From assembly GCA_023091735.1 (NCBI GenBank), contig JALKBU010000285.1:1-51626 (forward strand): a DNA stretch of 51,626 nt. The letters run 5' to 3'. The notes under the pieces were generated by a model. It had not been told where the DNA came from and did no database searches. It worked only from the letters and a program-made list of their open reading frames with translations. Shown one piece after another: positions 1 to 10,097 of the stretch. Source of the stretch: Trichomonas tenax. Its lineage: Eukaryota > Parabasalia > Trichomonadida > Trichomonadidae. Positions within the stretch are counted from its first letter, which is position 1; the number at the start of each line of letters is the position of its first letter. Made by a program: the position numbers and the translations under genes.

Positions 1-1
1 C

Positions 2-130
2 CTCGCCATGCATCGAATCATGTTTCTGTTGAATAGGCATCTGGATGCATCTCTGCTAGATCACCAGGTCATCCTTCACTATGAGGCCACAACTACTCAT
101 AATGAAGTCTTCTTTGGCTTCCAACATTGA
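2..130 (+). CDS. Partial CDS, 3' end of an unrecognised gene
   Basis: An open frame runs from the left edge to a TGA at 128-130 and encodes the last ~42 residues of a protein (ends ..EVFFGFQH). No stop interrupts it, and its base composition is visibly richer in G and C than the AT-rich DNA after the stop, as in other coding stretches here. The peptide has no motif I recognise. The 60-codon ATG frame at 81-263 overlaps it in another frame and runs into intergenic DNA, so I prefer this one. The gene body lies outside the window. Confidence 0.35.
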   Translation, partial: LAMHRIMFLLNRHLDASLLDHQVILHYEATTTHNEVFFGFQH

Positions 131-252
131 GTTCAATCAATTTCAACCTATTGACACTTTTCCATTTCTCCCGCGGAAACACGTCACTTTCCTTTATTTT
201 GACATCCTGACTTTACATGTCAGAAAAGCACGTTGTTCTATTTTGTCCCTGT

Positions 253-1141
253 CCCTATTTTAGAATAACCGCCAATTTGGAATAATGACGGTTATTCCAT
301 ATGCCAAAAATAGGTCGAAAAGTGACAATAATGGAATAACCGATTTTTTTGGAATCAAAATGAATTCGGAATTGGAATCAAAAGTGGAATAATGGAATTA
401 GTAATCGACCTCAAGGTCTCTGTTATATAGCAACTTATTAAAAAGTTGTTAGCTGACATCGAGCTTGTTTACATGTCAGTTATTATTCCACTTTGATTCA
501 ACGATTTTGTTGAATAGAGAATACATTGATGCGTGCTATGATATATGCAAGACGACAGCCAATGAATTCTATCGATTGAAAATGTAGTTTTGCTTTAAAA
601 TGAAAAGATATCAGAATAAATCACTTCTAACTTTTCGATTTTTTAATCATTGTTATTGCATATGCTCTATATTTGAAGTGCCCATCGATATTGAAGATCC
701 GGAGATTCCAAATATTTAGCGTGCGATTAAATACCTGAAATATATTGATAAAAATTGTTTCGCCTCATTGCTCAATTGGCAAAACACTCCAAGCTTAAAT
801 GAAGAGGTTTGCCAGTTTGACTCGCGGTAGTCCTTCCTTTTTCCTTTTTACCACAAATTTTGGATGATAATACTATCTCAATTTGAATTGGAATTGAGGA
901 TAAAGTGATTATGTTTCCAACTACTTGACAGTTATTCCAAAGTATTTTTGATTTTATTATTATCCATTATTCCTAATTCCAATATCGAAGTTGATTCCAA
1001 ATTTTGAGAGCATTATGCGCATATCCAAATATTCAGCGATTCCAAATAATTCGGGTATTCCATTTTTGTCACTTTTAGGCCTATTTTTGGCATTTGGAAT
1101 AACCGTCATTATTCCAAATTGGTGGTTATTCCAAAATAGGG
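253..1141. mobile_element. 889-bp element with ~90-bp terminal inverted repeats
   Basis: The block at 253-342 (starting CCCTATTTTAGAATAACCG) reappears reverse-complemented at 1052-1141 with only scattered mismatches, including the internal stretches GCCAAAAATAGG and GAATAATGACGGTTATTCC. Inside there is no long ORF, only AT-rich DNA with many TTATTCCA/TGGAATAA words. This is the form of a non-autonomous DNA transposon (MITE-like or fold-back). I see no clear target-site duplication. Both terminal repeats contain the 9-mer AAAAGTGAC/GTCACTTTT (318-326 and 1068-1076), and TTTACATGTCA lies inside at 468-478; both words also occur before genes in this window. Confidence 0.75.
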
Positions 1142-1677
1142 TTTGATTCCAAACTCACTTTATTCGCATAAAGTCACCTTTATTCCAATAAAATTTTTTA
1201 TTCCATTAAACTCCACTCGCCAATTCATAAAAAATCTGTATCAACTTTTTTTTATTATTAAGCTGAGATAATATCCTACTCAAGCTTATTGAGATTAATA
1301 GTGAAATGAAATGACCGAATAATTCTCAATATTCATCGATTTGACAGTCGATTTTGCCCGAATTAGCTCTCGGTTTGCAGATATCTAACATATATAATGC
1401 AAAGCACAATAAAATATTGTTAATAAATATAGCATTGTTCACAGCATTAAATGTTTAATATCTTTTATTGATTTTAAGGAAATGTTCAATAGTTGAGTTT
1501 TGCCAATGAAGAATCACCTTTTTTCCTCCTTCAAAGTTATACGCATATTTTTTAATTGCTCTGTAAGATAATAGAGATGCTTTTTTATCATAAGCAGCGA
1601 TAGCTGAATATCAGCTAAATATCACATTTTTAGTGAATGAAAATACAACATTAAATATATCTGTTTATCTGATTTGC
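1142..1677. other. Intergenic, AT-rich
   Basis: No gene is visible. The first ~70 bases continue the TTATTCCA-rich texture of the preceding element, so its outer boundary may extend a little to the right. The rest is ordinary AT-rich spacer. Confidence 0.5.
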
Positions 1678-2372
1678 TTATTTGGAAAATGCTCCAATAG
1701 CAAGTGTTTTTGCTGTACGACTAAGGCTGTACAAATGATAGTAATTGCATGATTGCTTTTTGACTTTATTTACTATTGGACTGGATTGAAGCCGATTTTC
1801 AACACATTCAAAAGCCTCACTTTTTTCAAATGAAAATGTTGAATATGAAAGAACAAGATTATTTGATGAAATAGATCCTTTAAAAGTATAATCGCTATTA
1901 ATGTGGCAGTCGTTTAAAATAAATAAACATGAATCAATGTACACAACATAAAAAAGTTTTGCAATATTTCCATAAAAACAGCAATCATTAAATGTCAAAT
2001 TGGCATTTTGATAAATATACAGCAAACCCCAGTATTCACTTGCTTGAGAATTGTTCAGAATGTTGCATTTTTCAAAGCTACTATTACATCTTATATCAAC
2101 AAGTCCATATTCGATCTCTGCTTTATTATCAAAAAATGTGGAATATTTTATGGAAGTTTGACTATTTTTTTTCACATCCAAGATTTTCCTTTAGCATGAT
2201 TATTGCTGAAATTAGATCTTTCCATTAAGTATTCTTTTAAGAAGCAATATTCTATATTTGAATAATCTTTTGTGGCGCAATCTGAGACACAATTTTCGAT
2301 CATATAATTAAAGTACTCTTTGCAATAAAAATAGAAATTATGGCAACTACTGTCTGATGTAGAATTTAAGGC
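1678..2372 (-). pseudogene. Frameshifted fragment of a beta-helix (Pmp-like) surface protein
   Basis: Reading from 2372 down, one frame encodes a Cys/Asn/aromatic-rich stretch (..NYMIENCVSDCATKDY.., ..RSNFSNNHAKGKSW) and ends at a TGA near 2175. The next frame takes over at once (..SIKYSTFFDNKAEIEYG.., ..KCNILNNSQASEYWG..) and runs to a TAA at 1678-1680. The irregular repeats of short beta-strand-like segments followed by 'NN' turns are typical of right-handed beta-helix/polymorphic-membrane-protein-like proteins, a large surface family in trichomonads. The switch lies at a run of eight A's, so a one-base indel is likely. There is no signal peptide and no C-terminal membrane segment, so this is a broken internal or C-terminal piece. 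A sequencing error in the homopolymer is possible. Confidence 0.55.
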
Positions 2373-2496
2373 CTAAGACCGGTATCGAACGGCGTTATTT
2401 ATTTGTTGCATAAATTCGTTTTTTTTTAGTTAAATATTTAAATTGCAAAATATTTTTCAAAAATTTATTTCAATAATATATAGTTTTTTCAAGATT

Positions 2497-2613
2497 AATA
2501 ACTCAACGAATCTCTATGCAGGTTCTTCGATATCAAAATGCATACATACTCATGGTCTGTACAACTTAAATCCTGATTGGAAAATATCAGCAAAAAAGAT
2601 CCAAGGTACCTTT
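2497..2613 (+). repeat. Dispersed repeat, copy 1 (coding relic)
   Basis: This ~115-bp block closely matches 35781-35897 in the opposite orientation. Both translate to the same peptide core (GSSIS.CIH..LYNLNP and DWKISAKKIQGTF). Here it sits in an open frame from 2443, but homology stops abruptly at 2613, just before the end of the DUF1294 gene on the other strand. A short deletion also removes the 'EA' seen in the other copy. I read it as a transposed or duplicated fragment of an unidentified gene. Confidence 0.6.
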
Positions 2614-2622
2614 ATTGAAATT

Positions 2623-2901
2623 CTAGTGAATGAAGCTCCAGTGGTGCTGCAGCAAATACATGTGGAATATGATGAGAACTATCAAGAAAAACTGGAAGCT
2701 GAACGTGTATGGTTTTGTCCTTAATAATAAAAATGGAACAAATGCACCGAATGGACCAAAAAATGCGATTATAATAAGAAGTGGCTCTGGAACCCTTTCG
2801 CCGCGTATCTTGAATTGGAAAATGTCGTATTTGAAAATTAAATATACAGCTATGTTAACTGTTGTATATGCTAACATTACATCTACTGCTCTCAATACCA
2901 T
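2623..2901 (-). CDS. DUF1294 family small membrane protein
   Basis: A 92-residue protein starting at the ATG at 2899-2901. An upstream TTG would be in frame, but no other ATG precedes it after the stop near 2983. The order of features fits DUF1294: an N-terminal hydrophobic helix, a basic loop with RGERVPEPLL, a membrane stretch with IIAFFGPFGAF, a polar RTKPYTFSFQ segment and a last hydrophobic helix (FFLIVLIIFHMYLL). The family is about 80-100 residues long, common in bacteria and patchy in microbial eukaryotes, with unknown function. The expected location is a membrane. The plus-strand frames over this locus are shadows. Lateral acquisition is possible but not shown by the sequence alone. 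Confidence 0.75.
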   Translation of the reverse strand: MVLRAVDVMLAYTTVNIAVYLIFKYDIFQFKIRGERVPEPLLIIIAFFGPFGAFVPFLLLRTKPYTFSFQFFLIVLIIFHMYLLQHHWSFIH

Positions 2902-3665
2902 TTCTGTCAATGATTGATGAAATTTAAAGCTAAAATGAACAAGATTCTTGAAAAAGAATGTTTGATTTTTTTGACTTTTGACAGTTTACTTCTGACATTT
3001 AATATTGAATTGGAAATCAACACCAATTCACCAGAAATATTGATCGTTTTCGAAAACACATCATTGCATATATCCTTTGTATTGATATTCTTTGGTTTTA
3101 TCAATGATATTATTCGTGATTTATCAAAATTCAAATTAAATATGGGTCATTTTAGTGTTTTATGCAATAACTCTTTTAGACCAAGAAACTACAGTAAGAG
3201 GCTATATCTATAGTTAAGTACTTCTAGTATGATTTCGCTTATTATTATTTGGCATTGTTGTTCAAATGACCGCGTTCACTTTCCTCTCTTTGCCAAATAA
3301 CTTTCTGCAGTGAGTTCAATTCTGCGGCAGTCACTGCCCACCAAACTAAGAAAATGATAATTGTGTCAATAAGAAATTAAATCATAAATCACGTTTGAAT
3401 ATGAAAATATATTATGTCATTGGACATATATGATAATCAGCACTCTTAAAGAGCCTCTATCTAAGAGAAAACTTTTTTCTGCCAGCATCTCCACTTTTTT
3501 ATCGACAGAATGGAAAGAAATAGCCTTATATGGATATACAACCGACTTAAGAAGATAATAAAAAAGTAAATTCGCTTTTTCTGTTATTCATATGTTTTAG
3601 ACTTTCGATATGTCCAATAATAAATTTGCTCATTAAAAAGCAAATTAAAAACGATAGAAAAGTAA
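2902..3665. other. Intergenic with two opposed unassigned ORFs
   Basis: Between the DUF1294 start and the TBC gene there are overlapping open frames on both strands (2914-3213 plus, 2907-3134 minus). Neither has recognisable motifs or distinctive composition, so I do not call either. From 3214 to 3665 the DNA is AT-rich spacer holding the promoter of the TBC gene; a TCATT initiator-like site is near 3630. Confidence 0.4.
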
Positions 3666-4790
3666 ATGAGTGAAAAATCATCTTTCTTCTCTCGCTTCAG
3701 GAGCAAAAACAGTCCCAGGGAGTCTCCTCCCATATCTGATCCTCAGCCGGCGATGACGAGGAGCACTTCTGGAACATTAAAACGCAAACAGCAAATTGAT
3801 CAATTATTAAAAGATCCGATTATCGAACTCGACAAAATAAGAAACATAGCGTGGGCTGGAATTCCGAGCCAGCACAGGGCAAGGATTTGGAGATTGTTCT
3901 TGGATTATGAACCTGTTAACACACAATTAACAGAGCAAACACTAAAACACAAAAGAAACGATTACTTCGATTGCATGAACCGCGTTTACGGTGAAAGTCA
4001 GCGCGGGTACTGGACAAATGCCCAGAAAACTACAATTACACAGATTCAGAAGGATTTGCCAAGAACAAGTGTTGCAATTTTGCGTAACGAGCGTGTTAAA
4101 ATACTTTTCGAACGCGTTCTTTTCGTTTATTCAGTCAGACACCCTGCAAGTGGTTATGTTCAAGGAATGAACGATGTTTTGCAGCCTTTCTTCTTCGCAT
4201 TTTTGCTGCCACATACAACATGTGAAAACGCATTCGAATTATCCAAGAAAGACAATGTCAACGACGTTGACGAAGCAATTCTTCAAGAGATTGAAGCAGA
4301 TTGTTTCTGGTGCTTCTCGAAGTTGCTTGATGGACTTCAAGATTTGTACACAAAGGATCAGCCAGGATTATACAAAATGCTTGAATCATTGCAAAATGTT
4401 GTTGACAGAGTTGCTCCAAAGCTTTCGCAACACATCATACAAGAGGAAATACAGTACCAAGAGTTTGCTTTCAGGTGGGTGAACTGTCTTCTTGTAAGAG
4501 AATTTTCAATGGAAATCACATTCAGAATTTGGGATTCCTACTTAGCGAGGCACAATCATGTTGCAACAACACACATTTACGTATGTGCAGCTATATTGGA
4601 TTATCTTCAAGATCAATTAATTCCACTTAATCATAGCGAATTTGTTATGCATCTTCAATCAATTGAGCCCAATTTCTGGTCCAAAGACACAATAGAAGAG
4701 ATTTTTGCACAGGCTTATGTTTATGAAGGAATGTTTTCAAGATCTCCTTCACACTTGAAATCTGCTTCTATGCCATCATTATTGAAATGA
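3666..4790 (+). CDS. TBC domain RabGAP, TBC1D22/Gyp1-like
   Basis: 374 residues. A short Ser/Pro/basic N-terminus is followed by a TBC domain from about residue 58 (RNIAWAGIPSQHRARIWRLF) to about 330. Both catalytic fingers are present: Arg133 in IQKDLPR and Gln166 in GYVQGMND, so it should stimulate GTP hydrolysis on a Rab. Segments such as EADCFWCFSKLLDGLQDLYT, FAFRWVNCLLVREF and FRIWDSYLA match the TBC1D22/Gyp1 subfamily, which acts on Golgi/ER-Golgi Rabs (Ypt1/Rab33 type). The substrate here is inferred from the family. Length and domain are complete; it ends in TGA, which shows that TGA is a normal stop in this genome. Confidence 0.93.
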   Translation: MSEKSSFFSRFRSKNSPRESPPISDPQPAMTRSTSGTLKRKQQIDQLLKDPIIELDKIRNIAWAGIPSQHRARIWRLFLDYEPVNTQLTEQTLKHKRNDYFDCMNRVYGESQRGYWTNAQKTTITQIQKDLPRTSVAILRNERVKILFERVLFVYSVRHPASGYVQGMNDVLQPFFFAFLLPHTTCENAFELSKKDNVNDVDEAILQEIEADCFWCFSKLLDGLQDLYTKDQPGLYKMLESLQNVVDRVAPKLSQHIIQEEIQYQEFAFRWVNCLLVREFSMEITFRIWDSYLARHNHVATTHIYVCAAILDYLQDQLIPLNHSEFVMHLQSIEPNFWSKDTIEEIFAQAYVYEGMFSRSPSHLKSASMPSLLK

Positions 4791-5205
4791 ACTTCTTCAT
4801 ATTATATACTTGATAGATAAGTAGTAGATAATATTAAACTATTTGTATTTTATCTCCAACAATAAGATATGTTTAGCTGAAACACTTGGGCTTTGCTTTG
4901 CATTAATGAATGAATATATACAAGAAAAGAGTTTCTTAGAAAATAGCAGATCTTAATTGCATTGATAAAATGTTAAACATATATCATATGGTTATTCATA
5001 TGAAAACTAATGTAAATGAGATTTTCTAGGATTTTGCAGCATTTTTAATCGATCAATCATTTCCAATTAAAAGATATAAATAAATGGATAAATTTACTAT
5101 TGCAATACAATGTTTTTGTTCATTTCCTAGATTTCACTCATTGAGTTATATATAATTTTCATCATATTTCAACATAAAAGCATCTTTACAATTGCTCAAA
5201 TCAAT
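4791..5205. other. Intergenic spacer
   Basis: AT-rich spacer between the 3' end of the TBC gene and the 3' end of the actin-related pseudogene (tail-to-tail). I see no gene or structured element. Confidence 0.5.
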
Positions 5206-5895
5206 TTAATCGAATTTTGGGCCGATTTCGTTAATTTTTAATATTGAATATAACTTTTCATCACCCACGCAATCTATGCAATAAAGTAGAACGATGTACT
5301 ATGGATAAATCAAAATCAAAGATTATCGTATGGCATAAATATTCCCTGAATCCATACCCGACGGTAATTGAGGCCACTATTGTGCCATTGATAAGTTTGT
5401 ATTGTGTTTCTTCTATTTTTGGCTCTGGAACATTATTCACAAAACAAAGTATTTCGTTGATAGTTTTGGCATCTTTAATTGTAATATTTTCATTTTTCTG
5501 ATGCAGTGTATCGTGAATTAACTTGTTTATGTTATTACCTCCAAAGTTGAAAGTTTTTTGATGATCCCAATGGGTAATTCCATTTTTTATTGCTGTAATG
5601 TTAGTGCATGTTGCTTCAATCTCTGAGGTAATGCCTGAAACTCTTGCTGATTCGAATAAAGAGAAATTATAGGATCTCGAAAAACAAATCTTGTCGAATC
5701 CGAAGTCCTCCAGCATCAAATGAGCTAAGTCTTCGTAGTACTTCTGTGGCTGGTTTGTTTCGCGACGCTTATAACAATTTGGTACTTACTTGGTGTTTTT
5801 CGAAATAAGTATTCGGAATCAAATCATTATGCTCCTCCTCCCCTACGACGCTTGCCTTGAGAAGCTAATGTCGCTAAATATTCAGAGTTGCTCAT
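5206..5895 (-). pseudogene. Actin-related protein (ARP) pseudogene, several frameshifts
   Basis: The main open part (5261-5719) aligns with the actin fold. It starts with YYEDLAHLMLEDFGFD (actin MTQIMFETF region), continues to GITSEIEATCTNITAIKNG (the second phosphate-binding loop region), FNFGGNNINKLIHDTL (actin LAGRDLTDYL region) and YKLINGTIVASITVG (actin YELPDGQVITIG). Coding potential continues in other frames on both sides. Upstream there is an ATG at 5893-5895 (MSNSEYLATLASQGKRRRGG) and then a frame reading DLIPNTYFEKHQVSTKLL. Downstream a frame reads CVGDEKLYSILKINEIG and ends at a TAA at 5206-5208. At least three indels are needed. About 100 N-terminal and 100 C-terminal actin residues are absent. 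The key Asp-Gly loop residues look degraded, so it is non-functional as an ATPase. Confidence 0.65.
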
Positions 5896-6220
5896 CAAAA
5901 AAAGTGTCAATATATTGAAAGGTTGACATTTTATGTTTGGAAGTGTTTATCTCGAGGCATGAATAAGATAGAAGCCTACTTTTAACATATATATAATTCT
6001 TATGTGTTACTATAACATATTGTAATGAAGAGCTTGAAATAATTTTCTAGTATCCTTTTTGACCCTGTTTTGTAAAATTCCAAATTTTTTTTGGACAAAA
6101 ACTTTTCATTTTTTCAACGGATTTCAAGCATAAACCTATAGATGAAATCAAACTGCTATTTCTCAATACTTGTATACAATATGAAGAATTCTCCAGAGAA
6201 AAAAGTCTGTAAATGGAAAG
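5896..6220. other. Intergenic spacer
   Basis: AT-rich. The part next to 5895 would have been the promoter of the actin-related gene; a TGACACTTTTTTTG stretch on the minus strand directly precedes its ATG and resembles the GTCACTTTT motif. Nothing else is seen. Confidence 0.4.
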
Positions 6221-6718
6221 TTATCCCTTAACCTCATTAGCAATTTTTGTCCAATTATGATCACCGTGCATCTTAACAGCCTGGTTAAGAATATAGCCTT
6301 CTTTCTGCGTCCACGCGGTCTTATTGATCAAAGGATTAAGGGATCGATTCCACCTTTGTGTGCATTGGCTTCTTGTCCTAGAATTGCCAACAAAATCAGA
6401 AATCTGCTTGAAGTTATCTAGCCCATACTTATGGATACCGGCTAAAAGACGAATATCTTCGATAGCAGACCAGTAATTAAATTCTCTTCTCTTGGTGCTG
6501 CTCCTGTGGCGATAGCTGCTATCCTCTCCGTACTTAATCATCAGAGACTGGATGGTATCGATTGGCTCAAATCAAGAATTAATCGACTCTTCATATGACG
6601 CCTTGTTTGTGATGAAGTCATACATGATAACACGAAGCGTCTGCCTATACTGGACAGCAACAGAAGCAATGATGCTCTCAATAGAGTCATTCTGGATTCC
6701 ATCAATGTCGTTCGACAT
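6221..6718 (-). pseudogene. Myb-family transcription factor, broken (copy 1)
   Basis: From the ATG at 6716-6718 one frame reads ~48 residues (MSNDIDGIQNDSIES..), meets a single TGA near 6572, and continues in the same frame into two Myb/SANT repeats. Repeat 1 is YWSAIEDIRLLAGIHKYGLD then FKQISDFVGNSRTRSQCTQRW. Repeat 2 starts NKTAWTQKEGYILNQAVKMHG and stops after NWTKIANEVKG, where GRT/S.QCR.R would be expected. The first Trp of repeat 1 is present. It therefore carries one internal nonsense codon and a truncated second recognition helix. Trichomonads have very many Myb genes. This one is probably dead, but the decay is recent because the frame is otherwise intact. Confidence 0.75.
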
Positions 6719-8117
6719 TCTTCAAAATGAGAAAAAAAATTGAATTCAATTTGAGAATGTTTTTCAAATTAGAAATGTGTTATTTTGTATTACATTGAAA
6801 AGTTACAAAATTTGAAAAACAACTCCTTATTACTCCATATATTTGTCCAAAATACATTGGTAGAAATGTTCTGATTTTCATTGCTTTACATTTTATCGTC
6901 GGCATTGAAATTGAATGGACATCTTTTGAAATTTCAAAAGGACTCTCAGAAATTATTCAGATTTAGCTTCCTTCTCGATTTGAGAGCCCAATATGCTTCT
7001 CCATTTTCAGCATCATTCCAACCCTCTCAGTGCTATAGACACAATGTACCGATTTGAGAGGGATTGCTGATATGGTTTGAGTAACGTGCTATGTGTCACA
7101 TTTTATAGCTTTTGTCATACGTTGAATAATTCATTTGTTAAGAATACACCACTGACCTAACATCAGCAAATGTCGCCATCGTTAACTTTCAGTAATCCTA
7201 CTCAAATTTTGAATTTTTGTTTAGAGTTTTTGAGAAGCGAATTCAACAATAACTCTTAGCAAGTTTCTGTACATCTATGTGGTGGATATGAAAAAACATC
7301 GATACATAAATTTTAGTGTAAGTTATTGATAAATTTTGAATTCTAGCAAAATTTAAATTTATAAGTTTTACCCTATCCCCACCAACCTTCCTCTTAGTTC
7401 CAATCAATAGGTGAATTTAGAAAAACAAAGCTTGAAGTGCAAAAAGCTCGAAAAATGTTCATTTAGGGTACGCAACAAAGACCCTTATAACATCTGTTAT
7501 CCTGGTGATGAGTTACAATTTGCTCTGATGAAAAAGGAATATTAATCCCCTAAAATATCAAAATGTTATATCAAACATAAGGCAGTATTTTTTAAGTGTA
7601 TAAAAAAAGAATCGCTTTAGAAAAGATTTTATAGCGATGACTTATAGACTCAACCCGAAAACTCTATTAAAACTGTTGATTGCAATTATTCTTAGTTAAA
7701 TGTTAAATCATTTGTCCAAAGGAAAACAATGAAGCTTCAAAGGCTAACATTGAAGGAGAAGGTTCTGGAGTCGATGTTTAAGTATTATTCAAGTTTCTAT
7801 TCATTCGAACCAAAATACTTGTTTTCTATGTCACCTATGTGATGTAATTAGACTCAGCTCAATCAGAATAAATGAAATATATAACAAAAATGATTCATTT
7901 ATTATCATATTCATGATAAAATATAACATTATTGATCAAAAATGGATAATTTTGCAATTTTCTATATAGCTATGTATTAGGATCTATGATGTATAGTGAT
8001 ATCTGCTGTGATAAGTTCTCAAATCTTTAATTTAAAGTTTGAAAATTTCGTGAATTATAAGACAAATTGAAATGTCCATTAATCGATGTTTTTTTCTCTA
8101 AAAGGTCATTTTTTCTG
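6719..8117. other. Long intergenic region
   Basis: About 1.4 kb without a supported gene. The word CGATTTGAGAG occurs twice (near 6973 and 7053) within a slightly GC-richer patch at 6960-7100 that may be gene debris. No frame there is long or recognisable. The last ~60 bases hold the MATE promoter. Confidence 0.45.
8106..8111 (+). promoter_or_regulatory. Initiator-like site TCATTT before the MATE gene
   Basis: TCATTT with its A at 8108 lies 10 nt before the ATG at 8118. Trichomonad genes typically start transcription at an Inr of the form TCA-Y-T/A about 6-20 nt upstream of the ATG. This placement is why I choose the ATG at 8118 over the in-frame ATG at 8067, which lies upstream of the site. 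Confidence 0.5.
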
Positions 8118-9572
8118 ATGACTTTCGAGAGGATTCCAACATCAACTTCGAGCGAACTCGGAACATTGACAAAAGAGGACAAACTATTGGGCGAATATTC
8201 ACCGTTCATCACAGCGATGCGATTAAACATACCTGGATTCGTATTCGCTTTACTTCACGCGTTTCAAGATTCATTAGATCTTTATTTCATCAAAAAAGGA
8301 TACGGAAAGAAAGGAGTGACTGTAGTAAGTATCTCTGGTATCGTCAGAATGCTTGTAGCTAGTTTTTCAAGTTGCGAATTTCAAGGAATCACTAAAAAAT
8401 TTAGCGAATTGTTTGCTAAGCACGATCAAACAGCTGCAGGTGATCTGTTTGTCGAAGTATTTAGATTTAACATCATATATGGCACTTTAATGACGACATT
8501 AATGCTTTCGTTGTCCAGGCGGCTAATTTCAAAAATGGGGATATCAGATGAGATTCTTACTGATGGGCAGTACTACCTTATGCCTATTTCTTTCCTTCCT
8601 GTTTTTGTTTCGATGATTCATTTAACAACTGGCGTATTACTTGCTGCTGGACGTTCTGTGTCATATGCTTTGTCTTTAATATGTGTTATGACCATATCTT
8701 TGTCATTTGATCCATTACTTATCTATGTTTTTAAGGTAGATCTGAAATATATTGGTTTGGCATTCACAGCTGGTCCATCTATAGTATCCATAGTATTGTT
8801 CTTGTTGTTTGTATTCCAGTGCTTCAAGATGGTGAGACCAAGATGGAGCGCTTTCCTTAAAAAGCCAACTTCTCATTTTTGGCAGCTCCTGAAGCTTATA
8901 TTGCCATCTGTTAATACCACAGCAGTCGGATGCCTCAACCCTATCATATTCTCCATTCTCCTTAAGAAAGCTTCAAATTCTACAGGAAATAGCGAGAAAA
9001 TTGCAACCGTTTATTCAACAACGATGAAAGTCTTCCAAATCATGGTTGTTTGCATCAATAATGGACTAGGAGGTCTTATTCCCTCTGCTACATATGCTCT
9101 GCATAAAAAGAAGACGAAAAGAGCTGTAAATGTTGTGTTATGGAGTCTTTTATTACCTTTAATTGCTACTTTAAAAATTGCGATAATAATGATTGTCAGA
9201 CCTTTCACCATCCTTCAAATATGGATCACTGACAAAGACATGATAGATTACATACCTCAGATGTCACCAATTCCTTATTATACGTCTTTTCTAGAGCCTT
9301 TCACACAAAGTTTAATTGCCTTGATTATCGTTTTTAATCGCGGAATTATTGCTTCAATTCCTCCAATTGTTAAGGCTACGGCATTACTGGGAAGTGCTGC
9401 TCTATTTTCTAGATATTCCAAACAGAACCATCTTGTGATTCTTCATGCATATAACATTCAAGATGTTTGCAACTTCATTTTTACATTTATTTTCTTCATG
9501 TTTACGCTAAGAAAGTTCATGAAGGAATACAATCAAGACATCACTGCACTGATGCTTGAAACAGATCGCTAA
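8118..9572 (+). CDS. MATE family multidrug/toxin extrusion transporter
   Basis: A 484-residue polytopic protein with about 12 hydrophobic segments and a short polar N-terminus (MTFERIPTSTSSELG). Features fit MatE proteins: an N-terminal membrane pair entered by TAMRLNIPGFVFALLHAFQD, a second half that repeats the fold from about KLILPSVNTTAVGCLNPI, and a conserved-looking GVLLAAGRS segment after the sixth helix. MATE carriers exchange H+ or Na+ for cationic organic compounds across plasma or vacuolar membranes; substrate and membrane are not predictable here. Complete length for the family (about 450-500), stop TAA. Confidence 0.85.
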   Translation: MTFERIPTSTSSELGTLTKEDKLLGEYSPFITAMRLNIPGFVFALLHAFQDSLDLYFIKKGYGKKGVTVVSISGIVRMLVASFSSCEFQGITKKFSELFAKHDQTAAGDLFVEVFRFNIIYGTLMTTLMLSLSRRLISKMGISDEILTDGQYYLMPISFLPVFVSMIHLTTGVLLAAGRSVSYALSLICVMTISLSFDPLLIYVFKVDLKYIGLAFTAGPSIVSIVLFLLFVFQCFKMVRPRWSAFLKKPTSHFWQLLKLILPSVNTTAVGCLNPIIFSILLKKASNSTGNSEKIATVYSTTMKVFQIMVVCINNGLGGLIPSATYALHKKKTKRAVNVVLWSLLLPLIATLKIAIIMIVRPFTILQIWITDKDMIDYIPQMSPIPYYTSFLEPFTQSLIALIIVFNRGIIASIPPIVKATALLGSAALFSRYSKQNHLVILHAYNIQDVCNFIFTFIFFMFTLRKFMKEYNQDITALMLETDR

Positions 9573-10097
9573 ATAAATTGTTTATATATGTATCAAAAAT
9601 TGCCAAATAAAATGAAAATGACATGTAAATTTATATAATTGTCATTTGAATTTGTCATGTAAAAAAATAATCTATTCATATTGAATTCTTCTTTTCCTTG
9701 GAAAAATAAAGCTTTATATAAAAGCAGTAGTACTCCTAGTAGTGTACAAATTGTGATTTTTCGGGGTAGTCCAAAATTTTGTCCAAACCCAAAAAATCAC
9801 ACTCTGAGAATATCCATAATTATAATTTCCCAATATATAAAATAGACAATTTTCCTATCATTTATATCAAAATCCCAATAATTTCTATAATTTGTTATTA
9901 AAATGTATTGTTTAATTAATAATAAAAATTCTTATTGTTATGATTTATTAATGGTTTCCCTAAATTTGTAAAAATAAAAAATATTTTTTATATGTTATGA
10001 AAAAATTAATATATTTTTTCTTCTAATAAATAATGGAGTACACAGACAACCATTCAAATGTTTGCATTCCAACATTTTCTAAAATATTGACAGAACA
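9573..10097. other. Intergenic, strongly AT-rich
   Basis: Contains TGACATGTAAA at 9619-9629 and a near copy TGTCATGTAAA shortly after, the same word seen before other genes but here downstream of the MATE stop. Otherwise simple AT-rich sequence. Confidence 0.4.

Noticed and set aside
81..263. 60-codon ORF
   Set aside because: It overlaps the better partial frame 2-130 and runs into non-coding DNA and the inverted-repeat element.
2370..2395. GTTCGATACCGG-like sequence on the minus strand resembling a tRNA T-arm
   Set aside because: The flanking bases do not form a T-stem or acceptor stem and no D or anticodon arm is found.
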